Assembly (NCBI GenBank): GCA_010015655.1
Contig: ML976678.1
Span: 286,430 to 350,429, forward strand
Length of the DNA stretch: 64,000 bases
Source of the DNA: Bimuria novae-zelandiae CBS 107.79
Lineage: Eukaryota; Ascomycota; Dothideomycetes; Pleosporales; Didymosphaeriaceae
Reading direction: 5' to 3'
This document shows, one piece after another, positions 36,698-47,180 of the stretch (position 1 is its first letter; every line of letters starts with the position of its first letter). The notes beneath the pieces are model-generated. The model was not told the DNA's origin. It saw nothing but the letters and a program-made list of their open reading frames with translations, and ran no database searches. A program made the translations under genes and the position numbers.

Positions 36698-37312
36698 TTT
36701 GTCGGTTTTGTCGTGGCGGTCGTCTTCGGGTTGGCGTTGAAGTTCCTCTAACAAGTCGAAAAGTGCGGACGGGTCTGTGGCCAAGGCGCTAACAAGCGAA
36801 GCGAATGAGAATGACGAGAAGCACGGGCCATTACGACTCCCATCTCCATGGCAAGACGCAACTTCACATTCCTTCAAGGATCGAATTGCGCTATATTTGG
36901 GAGCATCTTGTAATTACGTGGTGTGAGCATGTCGGCATGATTTGAATCAATATTACTGCGTTCGCAGCGACCTTTGAACTAGATTTCTCATGTGCACATG
37001 CAGATTGCAAGAAAGATCCCAATACGCATGGATATTGACTCATATGATGGCTTTCTCCTATTCTAATGCTGCGCTAAGCTACCTGCATAAAAGGTTTGCC
37101 CTCGAAACAATTCCATTTAAACAGATGGAGGGTATGTGATGCTGTCTGTCCGTGTAATCCATGCGCCCATAATCTCTCTACCGCCATAGTCGGACTAGCA
37201 TAAGACGATATCGGATCAATATCTCGAAGACGTCCAGTAGCCAAGTTCGTGCCTGAACGTGCTCCTCAGAAGCCGCGTTGAGAGACTGTTCTCAGAAACG
37301 CGGTCTTAATCC
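36698..37312. other. Intergenic between rpl32 and DCN1
   Basis: Promoter of rpl32 and 3' flank of DCN1. No gene supported. Confidence 0.45.
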
Positions 37313-40300
37313 CTACTCCTCCATTTCGTCGACGTTGTCCTGGCTCGGACGCTTCTCCTTCTTGACCCACTCGACGAAGTCGTCAATGACAGAGGGCCAG
37401 GAAGACGACTCATCCCAGAAGCTCATCGCTTCGTCGTCCAATGTCAGCTTGGCGAACTTCAGCGTCTCGTTCCACATGTCCTTATTGACGCTCTTCTTCC
37501 ATTCGGAACCAAGGAACTCTGTCCACCACTCGAACCAAGGCGAGTTCGGGCTAGTCCACCGCACTGCGGACAACGGCGACGTGAAGAGAAGGTCCCAGAA
37601 GGCAATAGCCGAGTCGAGGGGGACGGCTTTCGCACCGCTAGTCTTGCCGAGATTGAAAGTGTACTTGTAGATCTTCTCAAAGGCTTCCTTGTCGGATGGT
37701 AACCGCTGCTCTAGAGACTTAAGGTGGCTCTTCTGCTTGTCGAGCGTGTCGGCGCTGTGTTCTGTGAGCTTCATTTTTATCAGCTGAACGTCATGAGACT
37801 TACTTTACCGACGCCCAGCCGTCCACAAAGCCTTGACGGCCAATCTCACCCATCGTTGGCGCTTGGATAACTTCCATGACAGCGAGAGCGTCCATGCCCT
37901 CAAGATTCACCCCTAGGTTCTCGAAGTATTTCATAGATCCGTCGGGACCGATAGTGTCGGGTGAGTTCGCCACATCGTCTCGATAGCTGTCGAAGAGCTT
38001 GTTGAGATTTATCTTTATCGAAGAAGAGGCGCCTGAACCTCCGCCACCGCTAAAATATCTGTATGAAATGTCAACAATACCATTGTCAAGATATGATTCA
38101 GAAGGCAAAAACGCAGTCAGTACGTTGGAAGATCACCCATGTCAAAAGTGCTGTCTCCCGTCGCATTCCGATGAGCCGTCCGAGGTTGATATCCGGGTTG
38201 AGACCAATATCCTCCGGGTTTAAGTTGATATCCGGGTTGAGGAGGTTGATATCCGGGTTGAGGAGGTTGATATCCGGGTTGAGGAGGTCGGTATCCGAGA
38301 TGAGGAGCGCTATGTGACGTTGGCAGAGCACACTGACCGGAAAAACTCCCATATAGAGACTGATATGCTGTATAGGGAGGAGCGACAGGGTTTCCTAGCT
38401 GGTTGTATGACGTCGTGTTTGTTGTAGCTTGAGGAGGATAGCCGTATACCGGCGGAGGATTCGCATATACCGGTGGGGGATTGGCGGATACCGGTGGAAT
38501 GTGGGCATCGTAGCGTGTTTCGACAGCTTCGAGGGCCTCATGGAGCATCATAGCCGGCCCTTCCATTCGAGCCACCTGTGTATCGATCCTGAGAGGGGCC
38601 GAATTTTCGATTTCAGAACGCCTCCGACCGATGATGAGCCTGAAGGCCGTTTTTTGATCCCGCGACAGTGCCGTCTGATACCAATTCCGTCTCCTAGTGG
38701 CCGCAAACGAATCACTACAATCTCGTTAGTGTCCGCATACCTCTATTTCTGCAGATGATCGATGATCGAGCGCGCTGCGCAAGGATAGAAAGGGAATACA
38801 AGGACTAGTCTTCACAATTTTTGGAGCTGTGACTGTGATGTTGGGACAACATACCTGGGTGGACCCCAGGGATCACCATGGAACGCTTGATGGAACTGTG
38901 CCTTAACCGCAGGCGTAAATTGTCTGGCGAACAGATATGCCAACATTTGGTTATTAGAGACGGAGATGGGTACATTCCACCAGTCAGAGCTTCTGGTCCG
39001 ATGAATCCAGTCTTCCCATGTGAAGTAGCTGGTGTTCGGGTTCATGACTATCCAGAGACGAGGGGGATGGGGAGGGGTGTCGTGGGGATTCGTAGAGGAG
39101 TCTGCCGGAGCCGCAGTTGAACCGATGGGTGGTCCCCCATAGCTTGTGTGGGTTATTCCTCCGGAGCTCGTGCCAGTCGACTGAGGCAGGGGTCCTTGAT
39201 ATGGATGATCTCCGGACGGATGAAGAACATTGATCCCAGGCAACATGTACTTCGAGCCCCTTGTGGGCGCTGGGTGGGATGCTACCCGTCGTGGCGTACC
39301 TAAAATAGGCATTGAGGGACCCCCGTGAAGTACGCCGCTCAAGTGCACGGATTGATGCCGTTCGTGCAGCATCAGGCCTCGAAGCCGAGCTGCAAACTGG
39401 TCCGTCGACTCATGGACGGCGGAGGCGACAGGAGGATGTGCAGCGAGATCTTTGAACAGGCCCGGGATGTCGTGAAACGTGGTATTGGCGTTGAGAGGTT
39501 CCGAGGGGCCAGAGAGTTGTGTCGGCAGTGAATTAGGAGGCAACGGGAAGCTATCAGTGTCGGGAGGCGCTGAGATAACGCCGCTAGACCAAGGTTCAGT
39601 ACAGTCGACCTTCGTGCCACCTATGCAAGGGAAACACTGCACCTAATCTTGTTTCCTAGTGTTGCATATGTCGTCTGAAGCTGAGTTGGTGATTGAGTCG
39701 ATGAGCTGACGGAGCGGCTGCTTCCATAGGAACTAGCCGATGTCTTGCGGACCTTGCGATGGCGTCCTGCGAGCTGTCTGGCCCTGTCCTGGGAGGATCC
39801 GAACATGTCGAGCAATGTAAGGATTGCACCAAGGATACGATCGGAGAGCTGGAGGACAATGTAGTAGGTGGTGCGGAGAGACAACGCCGAGTGCAGCGGC
39901 GTGGCTGTATGTAGTAGCGAAAGACGCTTGCGACTTTTGCAGAAAGAGCTGCGAGTATCTTTGTGTTTATGCTCGGCCCTGGAAGTAGCCGCGAGCCTGC
40001 ACTTGACCCTTATCCACTGCCTCCATGATGCCCAATGTGAAGTAGCACCTGCCATCTACGCCGGTAGCCATGTCCCCATGTCCAATTTTTGAGCACCATG
40101 TGCTTGTCATGCCAGTATACCTCGCACCTTCATTCTTGGCCAATATATATCCATGCGTCCGGTTTGGATTATCCGCGGTGATCGGGAGAGTTCCCGTTCG
40201 GTATCGTATACGGTCGGTTCTCCTTCCAGAGCTGGGAAGCAGACGGGAGACGAGCACAATAGGTGATCTGTTAACAGCCAAACAAATAAAATTTACTTAC

Positions 40301-40481
40301 GAATTCACAGCAGCCGAAGCATCCCAGCCCGCGCTCTTGAGGTGCTACGACTATGTTAGCTCACAGATTACCCAGATGCCTTTCGAAAACTCACCTTGAT
40401 TGCAGTCTTCTGGTCCGTTGAGGCAAAGTTCATGAACTGGCTAATAGCAGCCTTCTGCTGCGAATTGTACCCTGAAGGCAT
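37313..40481 (-). CDS. dcn1: DCN1-type cullin neddylation E3 scaffold, split by a 2.24 kb intron
   Basis: Exons 40395-40481, 40301-40344, 37804-38058 and 37313-37754 encode 275 aa (yeast Dcn1 is similar in length). Exons 1-2 encode the N-terminal UBA domain (MPSGYNSQQKAAISQFMNFA, HLKSAGWDASAAVNS). Exon 3 starts in the same codon (Ser) and continues YFSGGGGSG and INLNKLFDSYRDD. Exons 3-4 form the potentiating-neddylation (PONY) domain: FVDGWASVNADTLDKQKSHL, SLEQRLPSDKEAFEKIYKYT, AVPLDSAIAFWDLLF, WSPNSPWFEWW-like Trp-rich segment. Dcn1 binds Ubc12 and cullins and stimulates Nedd8 transfer. Intron 2 (38059-40300) has a perfect GTAAGT donor and ATACAG acceptor but is about 40 times the usual length and encloses another candidate gene. 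Confidence 0.88.
38117..39806 (-). CDS. Candidate gene nested in DCN1 intron 2; Pro/Tyr/Gln heptad-repeat protein
   Basis: Exons 39643-39806, 38855-39550 and 38117-38588 join in one frame to about 443 aa; the same frame extends upstream to another ATG at 40055 (about 526 aa). Introns: 38589-38854 (GTATGT donor, CTCTCAG acceptor) and 39551-39642 (GTGCAG donor, less certain). The middle exon has a folded-looking segment (RLWIVMNPNTSYFTWEDWIH, MLAYLFARQFTPAVKAQFHQ). The last exon ends in low-complexity repeats: VYANPPPVY units, then heptads GYQPPQP. Not a transposase or any family I recognise. It lies wholly inside DCN1 intron 2, same strand, its stop only 58 bp from DCN1 exon 3. It may be a young or lineage-specific gene, or an inserted segment. 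Exon limits are inferred, not proven. Confidence 0.5.
38179..38309. repeat. Coding minisatellite, 21-bp unit
   Basis: Tandem copies of a 21-bp unit (plus-strand form GGTTGATATCCGGGTTGAGG plus one base). The clean copies lie at about 38240-38300 with diverged copies on both sides. On the minus strand the unit encodes the heptad PQPGYQP in the last exon of the nested gene. The 7-codon period keeps frame. Confidence 0.85.
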
Positions 40482-41594
40482 TCTGAGTCAGACGACGGCT
40501 TCGATGTTTGATATGTCGCGTTGTCGCAAAGCGGGGAGCTTGAGGCGCGGTTCTTGAGGCCGAGGTTATGATAAATTTGAAGGTGAAGGTGGAAGGTGCG
40601 ATCACGAGTGACGGTGAGCTCGTGCTATATATCGAGGGCAAAGCGGTTTCTCGTGGGTGGTGGAATAGCAGCAGTGGTTGGTGGACACAGGCAACCAAGG
40701 GCCCTCGTCGCGCGGAATCAGAGGAACCCCACTATGCCTGAGAATTCAGGCCCACTCTCTCACCGACCGAGGCCCAAGCTCGCGCCACAGCTACACCTCT
40801 AATACAACGAACAAAACTCACCATTGTCAACTTTCGTTCCACGAGAGCCTTTAGTAGCTCTAGTAGTTGTGGTGGCCGTCGTGGCTTTTGTCTTCTTTGG
40901 AGCTGGCGTGGTCGTGGCTTCCTCGTCTGGCGGAAGAGCCCGTTTCTTGCGCATGGTCGCGGCGTGAAGGGCTGAGGTTAAGCAGCGCAAAGGAGCGGAA
41001 AGGAGTCTCTTCAGCATACAGTAGATGGCCGCTGACCCTTTAGTACGACCGCTTATAACAAAGTCCACCCTGTGCTCAAACAGAGGTGAATGAGAGCCAG
41101 GACCAGTTTGCGAGAGTGATTTGCGAGCTGTGGCGTCGGGGAGTTGCGTCGTGCGGGCAGGTGCGAACGTGCGCTGTCTGACTCTGAGCAAGGTTCACAG
41201 TGCATTGTCATAGATGCCCAATGAAGATGTCCCAGATTGGCTTGATATACGTTCGAATACGCTCCCTGCGCTGTTGTAGGTGTGGTATTCCAGCATAGTG
41301 ATATTACAACCCCCCACACGTGGATCGACATGTCAAACAGATCAGCAGGAGAGCAAGAAATTGCGTAAAAATTGAGTGCGCGAGCGCTCAGTTGGTGCAA
41401 ATTATATCTCGCCGTCCAAGTGAGTATAACAATGTACAAATTATAGACTGGCCAGGCAAATGGAACAACATTACATCCAGCTTCGGCTGGGGTCAACACG
41501 TATATGCTCATGCTCCATTCCGAGGCGTACAACCGTACGCTTTCCGTTCTTAAAACGGATGCTCATATGCTCTTTCGCCTTCAGTGCCCGTTCT
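40482..41594. other. Intergenic between DCN1 and MVP1
   Basis: Contains the DCN1 promoter and MVP1 3' flank, plus one orphan exon-like ORF (separate entry). Otherwise nothing supported. Confidence 0.4.
40822..40954 (-). other. Orphan exon-like ORF ending in a good splice donor
   Basis: ATG at 40954 opens MRKKRALPPDEEATTTPAPK followed by a Lys/Thr-rich stretch, running into a GTGAGT donor at 40821. Composition resembles a nuclear-localisation-rich N-terminus. I could not find the downstream exons; it may be a first exon of a gene overlapping the DCN1 locus or noise. Confidence 0.25.
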
Positions 41595-43974
41595 CTACTC
41601 GCCCGTAGGCATACTCTCAACCTCCTCGCTCAAGGCACGCCAATTCTCAGCCTGCAGCTCCGCGTACTTGACGCGCTCCTGGCTCCAGTCTTGGTGCAGC
41701 CTGCTGATATGGTACTGACTGTGCTGGAAGAAGAGGAGCTCGTCGCGGATGCACTCTTTGATGAAAACACCACGTGCGTGTTGCTGAACGATGCTTTCCT
41801 TGTCCTGTGTACGGTGTCAGCGATGAAATCTTCGAACCCATCTGTTTGTCAACATACTCTAAAGATTGCATCCTCCACTTTCTCTGCCTCGCCCGGCTTG
41901 ATCATCTCCGGTGCCTTGTTCCTGATGCCCTGCAGCTTCTGCTCGTTATTTGATATCCGCTTCTCCAAGTAAGGAATATTATCCTTCGCGTATCTGTCTC
42001 TCCGGTCGAACAGGTCTCGCATGCTGACCAGTGTGTCCCGCTGGCGCTTCAAATCTTCTAACACGCCTTCTTCCCAGCCTTTGGCTTCGTCTTCTAACAA
42101 AGACCGCGACTGTTCCAGATGTCTCGCAGTAGAGTTTAGGCCTTCGTTGAGCATAGGGATCTCATTCGTATCGACAGCATACGTGTCCGCAGAAGCCTCG
42201 GTGACCTGTTGCAATGCGTATGCGAAGCGGAGGTATTCCGCAGCCATGCCTTCATTGCGCTTCGCAAGACGCTCCATCATGTTGCAGAGGTTGATGTAGG
42301 TTTCAGCAGATCGGCGGACGCCGGCGCGCACAGTGTCAAATAGATCAGGCAAGGTCTTTGGAAGTGAGTCTTCGAGGTCCGGTGGTAGGGTCTTTCCGGT
42401 GAACTCTTCCTGGACAGATAGGTTGGCTTGTTTGCGCCACACAGCGAGCTCCTAGATCCTTTATCAGCAAAATGACACGAGTGACAAGAAAGTATCTTAC
42501 CGTGGGCACAGTCAAGAACATGATGACAAGCTGTTCCTGCCCCAGCACGGGATGTCTAACAAGCGCGTTTGCGAATCGCGCTAACCCTCGCCGCCTCTTC
42601 TCAATGAAGCTCGAGTCTGTAGCTATATAATTGCCATTGACTGTAAATCCTCAATTAACGTCACATATGCATGGATCGGGGATTACTCACTCGCAACCCG
42701 TTTAGGAGGTAGCAGAGGCAGTTGCCTGAATGGATAGCGCTTGTGCAGGCAGTCCAACAACCACACAAAATCGCTGTACCGGCGTACAACCTTGCTATTC
42801 CGCCGTGCACTGGTGACCTCGTAGTTGCGATGCTGGAACATGAAGACGCCCTCTTTCTCGGCAAGTGTAGTCACCGTGATGACTTCTTCAGGGCCTGTGC
42901 CTGCAACGCGTCCTCCACCGAGGGACCGTCCTAGATTTACGGGTACATTGGATCTGTCCTCGTCGCTGGAGGGTTGCCCGAAGCCTGCAGGTTCGCCTCC
43001 GAGAGCCGGAGTAGAGTAATTCTGATCCATGTTCGGGTTGAAGCTTCCCCAACCACCCTCACTGCCATATGAGCTCGGACGTTGTGGAGTCGGCTGCTCG
43101 ATTGTAGTTGTGTTCGCGGAGTTGGTGGTAAATTGGCTTGTTGTTCGTGTCGCTGGCGGGACGTTCATGCCGTTCGTTTGAGCTGGTACAGTAGTATAGC
43201 TCGAATGGTTATGTCCTCTGTGAAGGTCGGGCGAGCTCCAAGGGTCCGCTTCGGGGTCGACAAACGACTGCTTGCGCATCGGGGCACGCGACCTTTCCGG
43301 TGTCGTCTTTGCTTGCGGCGCAGGTTGCTGCTGAGGCGGGGTAGGCGGTGGCCGTTCCTGCGCTGGCGGTTCGTTCGTTTTCGGCTCGGTTGATGGCAGC
43401 TGTGGGAACGAGACAGAGGGCACGGGGAGGTCTAAGAAACCATCATCAGCCCAAGCTCCAGACGGAAAAAGCTGTCAAACTTACTCCTCTTCCTTTCGTC
43501 CACACCATCGAGCGACAAATCGGGCACGTCGTAGCCCTCCTGCGCGAGCCCAATCAGCGCATAGAGCACGTTGAACTCGTTCCTTCCCACACCCGCGCTT
43601 TCCTGCTCGGGCTGCGACACGACCTCCAAGATCTTGGACTGGCGGTCGCTCGACAACCCAGCACTTCCCAGCAGCTTCTTGGCTTCTGCTATGCTGATGC
43701 CGCTACCCGCGCGCTCACCGGACTCAAGCACCTGGTCGAATGCATCGATGTACGAGTCGGGCACGTCCGAAGCGGGAAGCAGCGACTTGATCAGCGAGCC
43801 CTTTTGTTTTTTCGGCGTGGGATTGAAGCCCCATGGTGAGTCGTCGCCTTGCAAGTCGTCTGCGAATAAGCTATTGCCTGTGGGTTTCGGATCGTCGTCG
43901 AACAGTGATGACGACGATTGCTGCTGCGCCTTTGGTCGCGAGGGCAGGTCGTCGTCGTCCCCAAAAAGAGACAT
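41595..43974 (-). CDS. mvp1: Sorting nexin Mvp1 (PX-BAR, SNX8 homologue)
   Basis: Exons 43485-43974, 42691-43431, 42501-42640, 41858-42451 and 41595-41804 give 724 aa with all frames closing. The N-terminus MSLFGDDDDLPSRPK and SSLFDDDPKPTGNSLFADD match the Mvp1 acidic motif. An EH-like helical region follows (DAFDQVLESGERAGSGISIA). After a long Pro/Thr-rich linker comes the PX domain (about residues 345-455: FMFQHRNYEVTSARRNSKVV, RRYSDFVWLLDCLHKRYPFR, LLPPKRVAINGNYIATDSSF), then a BAR-type helical domain (LFDTVRAGVRRSAETYINLC, RDRYAKDNIPYLEKRISNNE). Mvp1 binds PI3P on endosomes and drives retromer-independent recycling and vacuolar sorting. Longer than the yeast protein because of the linker, as in other filamentous fungi. 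Confidence 0.94.
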
Positions 43975-44726
43975 GGCTATGTAAATTCAAATGTTACCAA
44001 AACGACGGTCTTTTGGTTGCGCGCATAGAGAGCTATGCGAGTGTCTACCAGCTCGAGGTTGAGACGACGATAACACGGCGAGGCGTCACTCAACGCCGCG
44101 ATGCGACCATGGAACAGGGAAGCTACCCGTGCTGTGTGGCCCAAGCTTCGAGGCAATTGTGGGTCGGTTTGGCGACGACGCGATAAACCTTCGAAGTTCA
44201 ATCGAATATAGTGAGGAATTATCACGGCAATTGGAACAGGTCGAGATAATCATTTCTCTTAGGTCGTTAGTGCCTTCTTCGATTTCTACATTCACTCGCT
44301 GTGTGACAGATATCGCATCTATTCCTCGCATGAAACCCCTAGCAGCGCGTATGATTCGAAATCCAAGCTCTTAATTCAAAATCTGAAGCTGTTCAGATCG
44401 GTGCGGGAGGGCGTATGTCCTCAGTTCCTATATACATGCTCCTGCGATGCGCCTTTTTACATTCCGACCTGGATCCAATCCAAATCCAATTCAAATCCAT
44501 CCCAGATGAAGCTGAATATCGTAACTCAGCGGGTATCCAAAGATTACAATGCAATCATATCTACAATCAAATGCCTCCCAAGATGCGTCGCTCCCTGAAC
44601 CCATGCAGATAAGCAATGCCTCAATGGGCCCTTTGCTTTCGAAAACCCATAGCTACTCCGTTGCACCGCATAGAACCCGTTCCATGTACACTAAAAAGGT
44701 GGAAGAGAAAATGGCTAGCCGCGCGG
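43975..44726. other. Intergenic between MVP1 and palH
   Basis: MVP1 promoter and palH 3' flank. No gene supported. Confidence 0.45.
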
Positions 44727-47180
44727 TCATCTTTCGTGGTTTGTCGGCTGTGAGGAGGTTGCTGCGTTTTCCATATTAGGTTGTTCTTCTTGTAAGCGCG
44801 ACGGGGTTGGTTCTGAGTTGTTTTCTAACACCTCGTTGCCTAGCGCGGCGGTAGATGATGATGAAGGGGGCTCTGCGGACGCCTGTGGCCTGGCGCTTGG
44901 TGGTATAAATGTTTCTGGAGTAAATCGTATGCGAGAGGTGCGTTCAGGGGTGATCGAAGTATTAGGTTCGTTCAGTTGTGGCGATGGAGTGCTGGTGGCT
45001 TGTGACGTTGGTGGTGTGCGCGACGAATCCGTCGGATCCTGCGCGCCAGACGCTTCTGAGGCCTGCGATTGTTGGTGTAGTATCTCTGGGGACCACGTCC
45101 TTCCACGTGGCTGAGCAGGTATAATTGTAACAGGGAGGCTCGTATCTGCTTGTTGAGCAGGGCCTTTCCTGGTTCGAAATCTCTCGCCTTGGTGAGCAGC
45201 GAAAGTACCGAGTCGGTCTTTTAACGCCAAGCCGGTGTAGTTCCTTTGCGGAATGTTTAAAGAGACATGATCGACTGACAAGGGTTCAATAACGCGTCCC
45301 CGTTGAACTTCGGGTGGCGGTGATCGACCACGTCTTCTGAATGGGTTCATGCTAGCAATAGCGTGCCAGTTCCTCTGACCCCTACCATGGCCGTCATTTG
45401 CATTCTCGGTTTGCGCTACACCTTTCTCTGGGTCGTCATTAGGAGCTTGTGACCGTGGCTGGGGTGCAGGCTGCGCCTCGGAAGCATTGCCATTTTCCAA
45501 GCGTTCCTCGATTGCAGCAGGGCGCGGTACAGGCGGTGTCTCACTAATGGGATGATACCTCACTGTGTACACGGTGCTATCCGCGCTTGCAGTGTCCGTC
45601 CTGCTTACAGGCGACGCGATGGTTGGCGGCGGGTCTGTCGGACTCTGCAACGGTACATACGTATTTCGCTTGTTATATTGACCTGCTCGAGCAGCTGGAG
45701 GCGGGGCAGGTACGTGAATAGTCCGCTTCTTGTTTCCTTCTGATTTCGGCGAAGGCTTTCTCGCGCGATTCAGCCGGTGGGCAACATTGCTCAAACGTCC
45801 GAAGTGTCCAGACGAAAAAGCACCCCCACTCCCGCCGTTGCCTGGCTTTTTGAGGTCCTCGGATGAGGAGCTTTGGCGCTTGGACCCGTGCCAAGTCATC
45901 TCTAGCGAGGGCGTTGTGTTGAGCATTTCATCTCCGTCGTAGATCTCCCGGCCCAGGATTCCGTCTTTTCTCTCCTCTCTTTCTAGTGCCTCGATGCGCT
46001 CAACCCACTCCCACACAATGACACTAGCGGCTGCGGCTCCCACCCATCTAAAATAATCTCCCCATCCAGCAATCGTATAATTGGAAATATCGGTAATAAA
46101 AAAGACAACAGGCGTAAGAATGGCGACAATAGAAAGCAGAGCGACCAGAGACATGTTCCACATCATGGGATGATAGAAGGCGTACCGCCTCTTCGTGATG
46201 GCGTAGTAGACAACCCAGGCGGCATAGAGCATGCTAAGCGATAGTTGAAATAGGTAACTCAGGGCAGGAATGGCAGTTTCGAAATGGCGAGGGCTGTGGC
46301 CCTTGTTGTACGGGCCGAAACTGTTGATGGCATTGAAGACGATGTCCAGTAAAATGAGGGCGAATCCGACCCATTTGATCATGACCTTCTCTTTATGGCG
46401 CGGGAACAGGCGGATGAGGGTCTGGACTTGGGCGAGCCAGAGGAAGATGTCGGATATAATACGCGACACCTTGATCTCGGTACCAGCCACCACCTCGTTC
46501 CGCAGTTTCATCGCATCCATAAAGCCCGCCTCGTACTGCCGTTCCGCGATCTTGAACGTGTCGGCCGTGGCGAGTGTCAATGATACCGCGACGGTGAGCG
46601 CAGCAACCTTCTGCAGCCAGGGACGCGTTCCGACTCCTATAATCGACCCTCCTCCTGATGCTCCGCTAATCATGCCGCGTCGTCCCATCAGCCCTGAGCG
46701 TCCCGACGTTCCTCCGACGAAGAAGGTGCGCGGCGTGATGATCAGCATGATGACGAGCATCCAGGCGATGACGGTCGCGGCGCCTGTCGCGTAGGCCTGG
46801 GGCGTAATGGAAGCGTGAAACGGGTCGCGTAGGCCGATGATGCTCGTCGAGTCGCCGTCCGACCTCCCTCCTCCTCCTTCGTTCACTTGCGACTGCTCGG
46901 TGGGCGGGCATTGTGGCGTGAAGATGGCGTCGGCCTCGAGGGTAATGGTGTGGTCAGGCGAGAGCTGGATGGTGCCCAGCGAGGGCAGCGTGAAGGGTGC
47001 GCAGTGCTGTCGCGCGCAGTCAGTACATGCAGAGGGGCCGCTGCCGTGTCGCGATACGTACGCGATAGGCTTCGGTGTAGGTCGGCTGCGCCCTTTTCCA
47101 CCACTTCCCTGGATCGTGCATCCTCGGCGTCTATACTGGTCCAGCAGCAGTGATGGCGAGGTCGAGGGCTCCCATATCAT
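44727..47180 (-). CDS. palH: Ambient-pH sensor PalH/Rim21
   Basis: Intronless 817 aa ORF. An extracytosolic N-terminus with Cys (CARQHCAPFTLPSLGTIQL) precedes seven membrane helices between about residues 128 and 405: AYATGAATVIAWMLVIMLII, WLQKVAALTVAVSLTLATAD, IISDIFLWLAQVQTLIRLFP, KWVGFALILLDIVFNAINSF, YLFQLSLSMLYAAWVVYYAI, MSLVALLSIVAILTPVVFFI, YFRWVGAAAASVIVWEWVER. The signatures GLMGRRGMISGASGGGSIIG and VIVWEWVERIEALEREE identify PalH. A cytosolic tail of about 400 residues follows; in Aspergillus this tail binds the arrestin PalF. It acts at the plasma membrane to start the Pal/Rim cascade that activates PacC. The exact start is uncertain because the first 50 residues are atypical. Confidence 0.95.
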   Translation of the reverse strand: MIWEPSTSPSLLLDQYRRRGCTIQGSGGKGRSRPTPKPIAYVSRHGSGPSACTDCARQHCAPFTLPSLGTIQLSPDHTITLEADAIFTPQCPPTEQSQVNEGGGGRSDGDSTSIIGLRDPFHASITPQAYATGAATVIAWMLVIMLIITPRTFFVGGTSGRSGLMGRRGMISGASGGGSIIGVGTRPWLQKVAALTVAVSLTLATADTFKIAERQYEAGFMDAMKLRNEVVAGTEIKVSRIISDIFLWLAQVQTLIRLFPRHKEKVMIKWVGFALILLDIVFNAINSFGPYNKGHSPRHFETAIPALSYLFQLSLSMLYAAWVVYYAITKRRYAFYHPMMWNMSLVALLSIVAILTPVVFFITDISNYTIAGWGDYFRWVGAAAASVIVWEWVERIEALEREERKDGILGREIYDGDEMLNTTPSLEMTWHGSKRQSSSSEDLKKPGNGGSGGAFSSGHFGRLSNVAHRLNRARKPSPKSEGNKKRTIHVPAPPPAARAGQYNKRNTYVPLQSPTDPPPTIASPVSRTDTASADSTVYTVRYHPISETPPVPRPAAIEERLENGNASEAQPAPQPRSQAPNDDPEKGVAQTENANDGHGRGQRNWHAIASMNPFRRRGRSPPPEVQRGRVIEPLSVDHVSLNIPQRNYTGLALKDRLGTFAAHQGERFRTRKGPAQQADTSLPVTIIPAQPRGRTWSPEILHQQSQASEASGAQDPTDSSRTPPTSQATSTPSPQLNEPNTSITPERTSRIRFTPETFIPPSARPQASAEPPSSSSTAALGNEVLENNSEPTPSRLQEEQPNMENAATSSQPTNHER

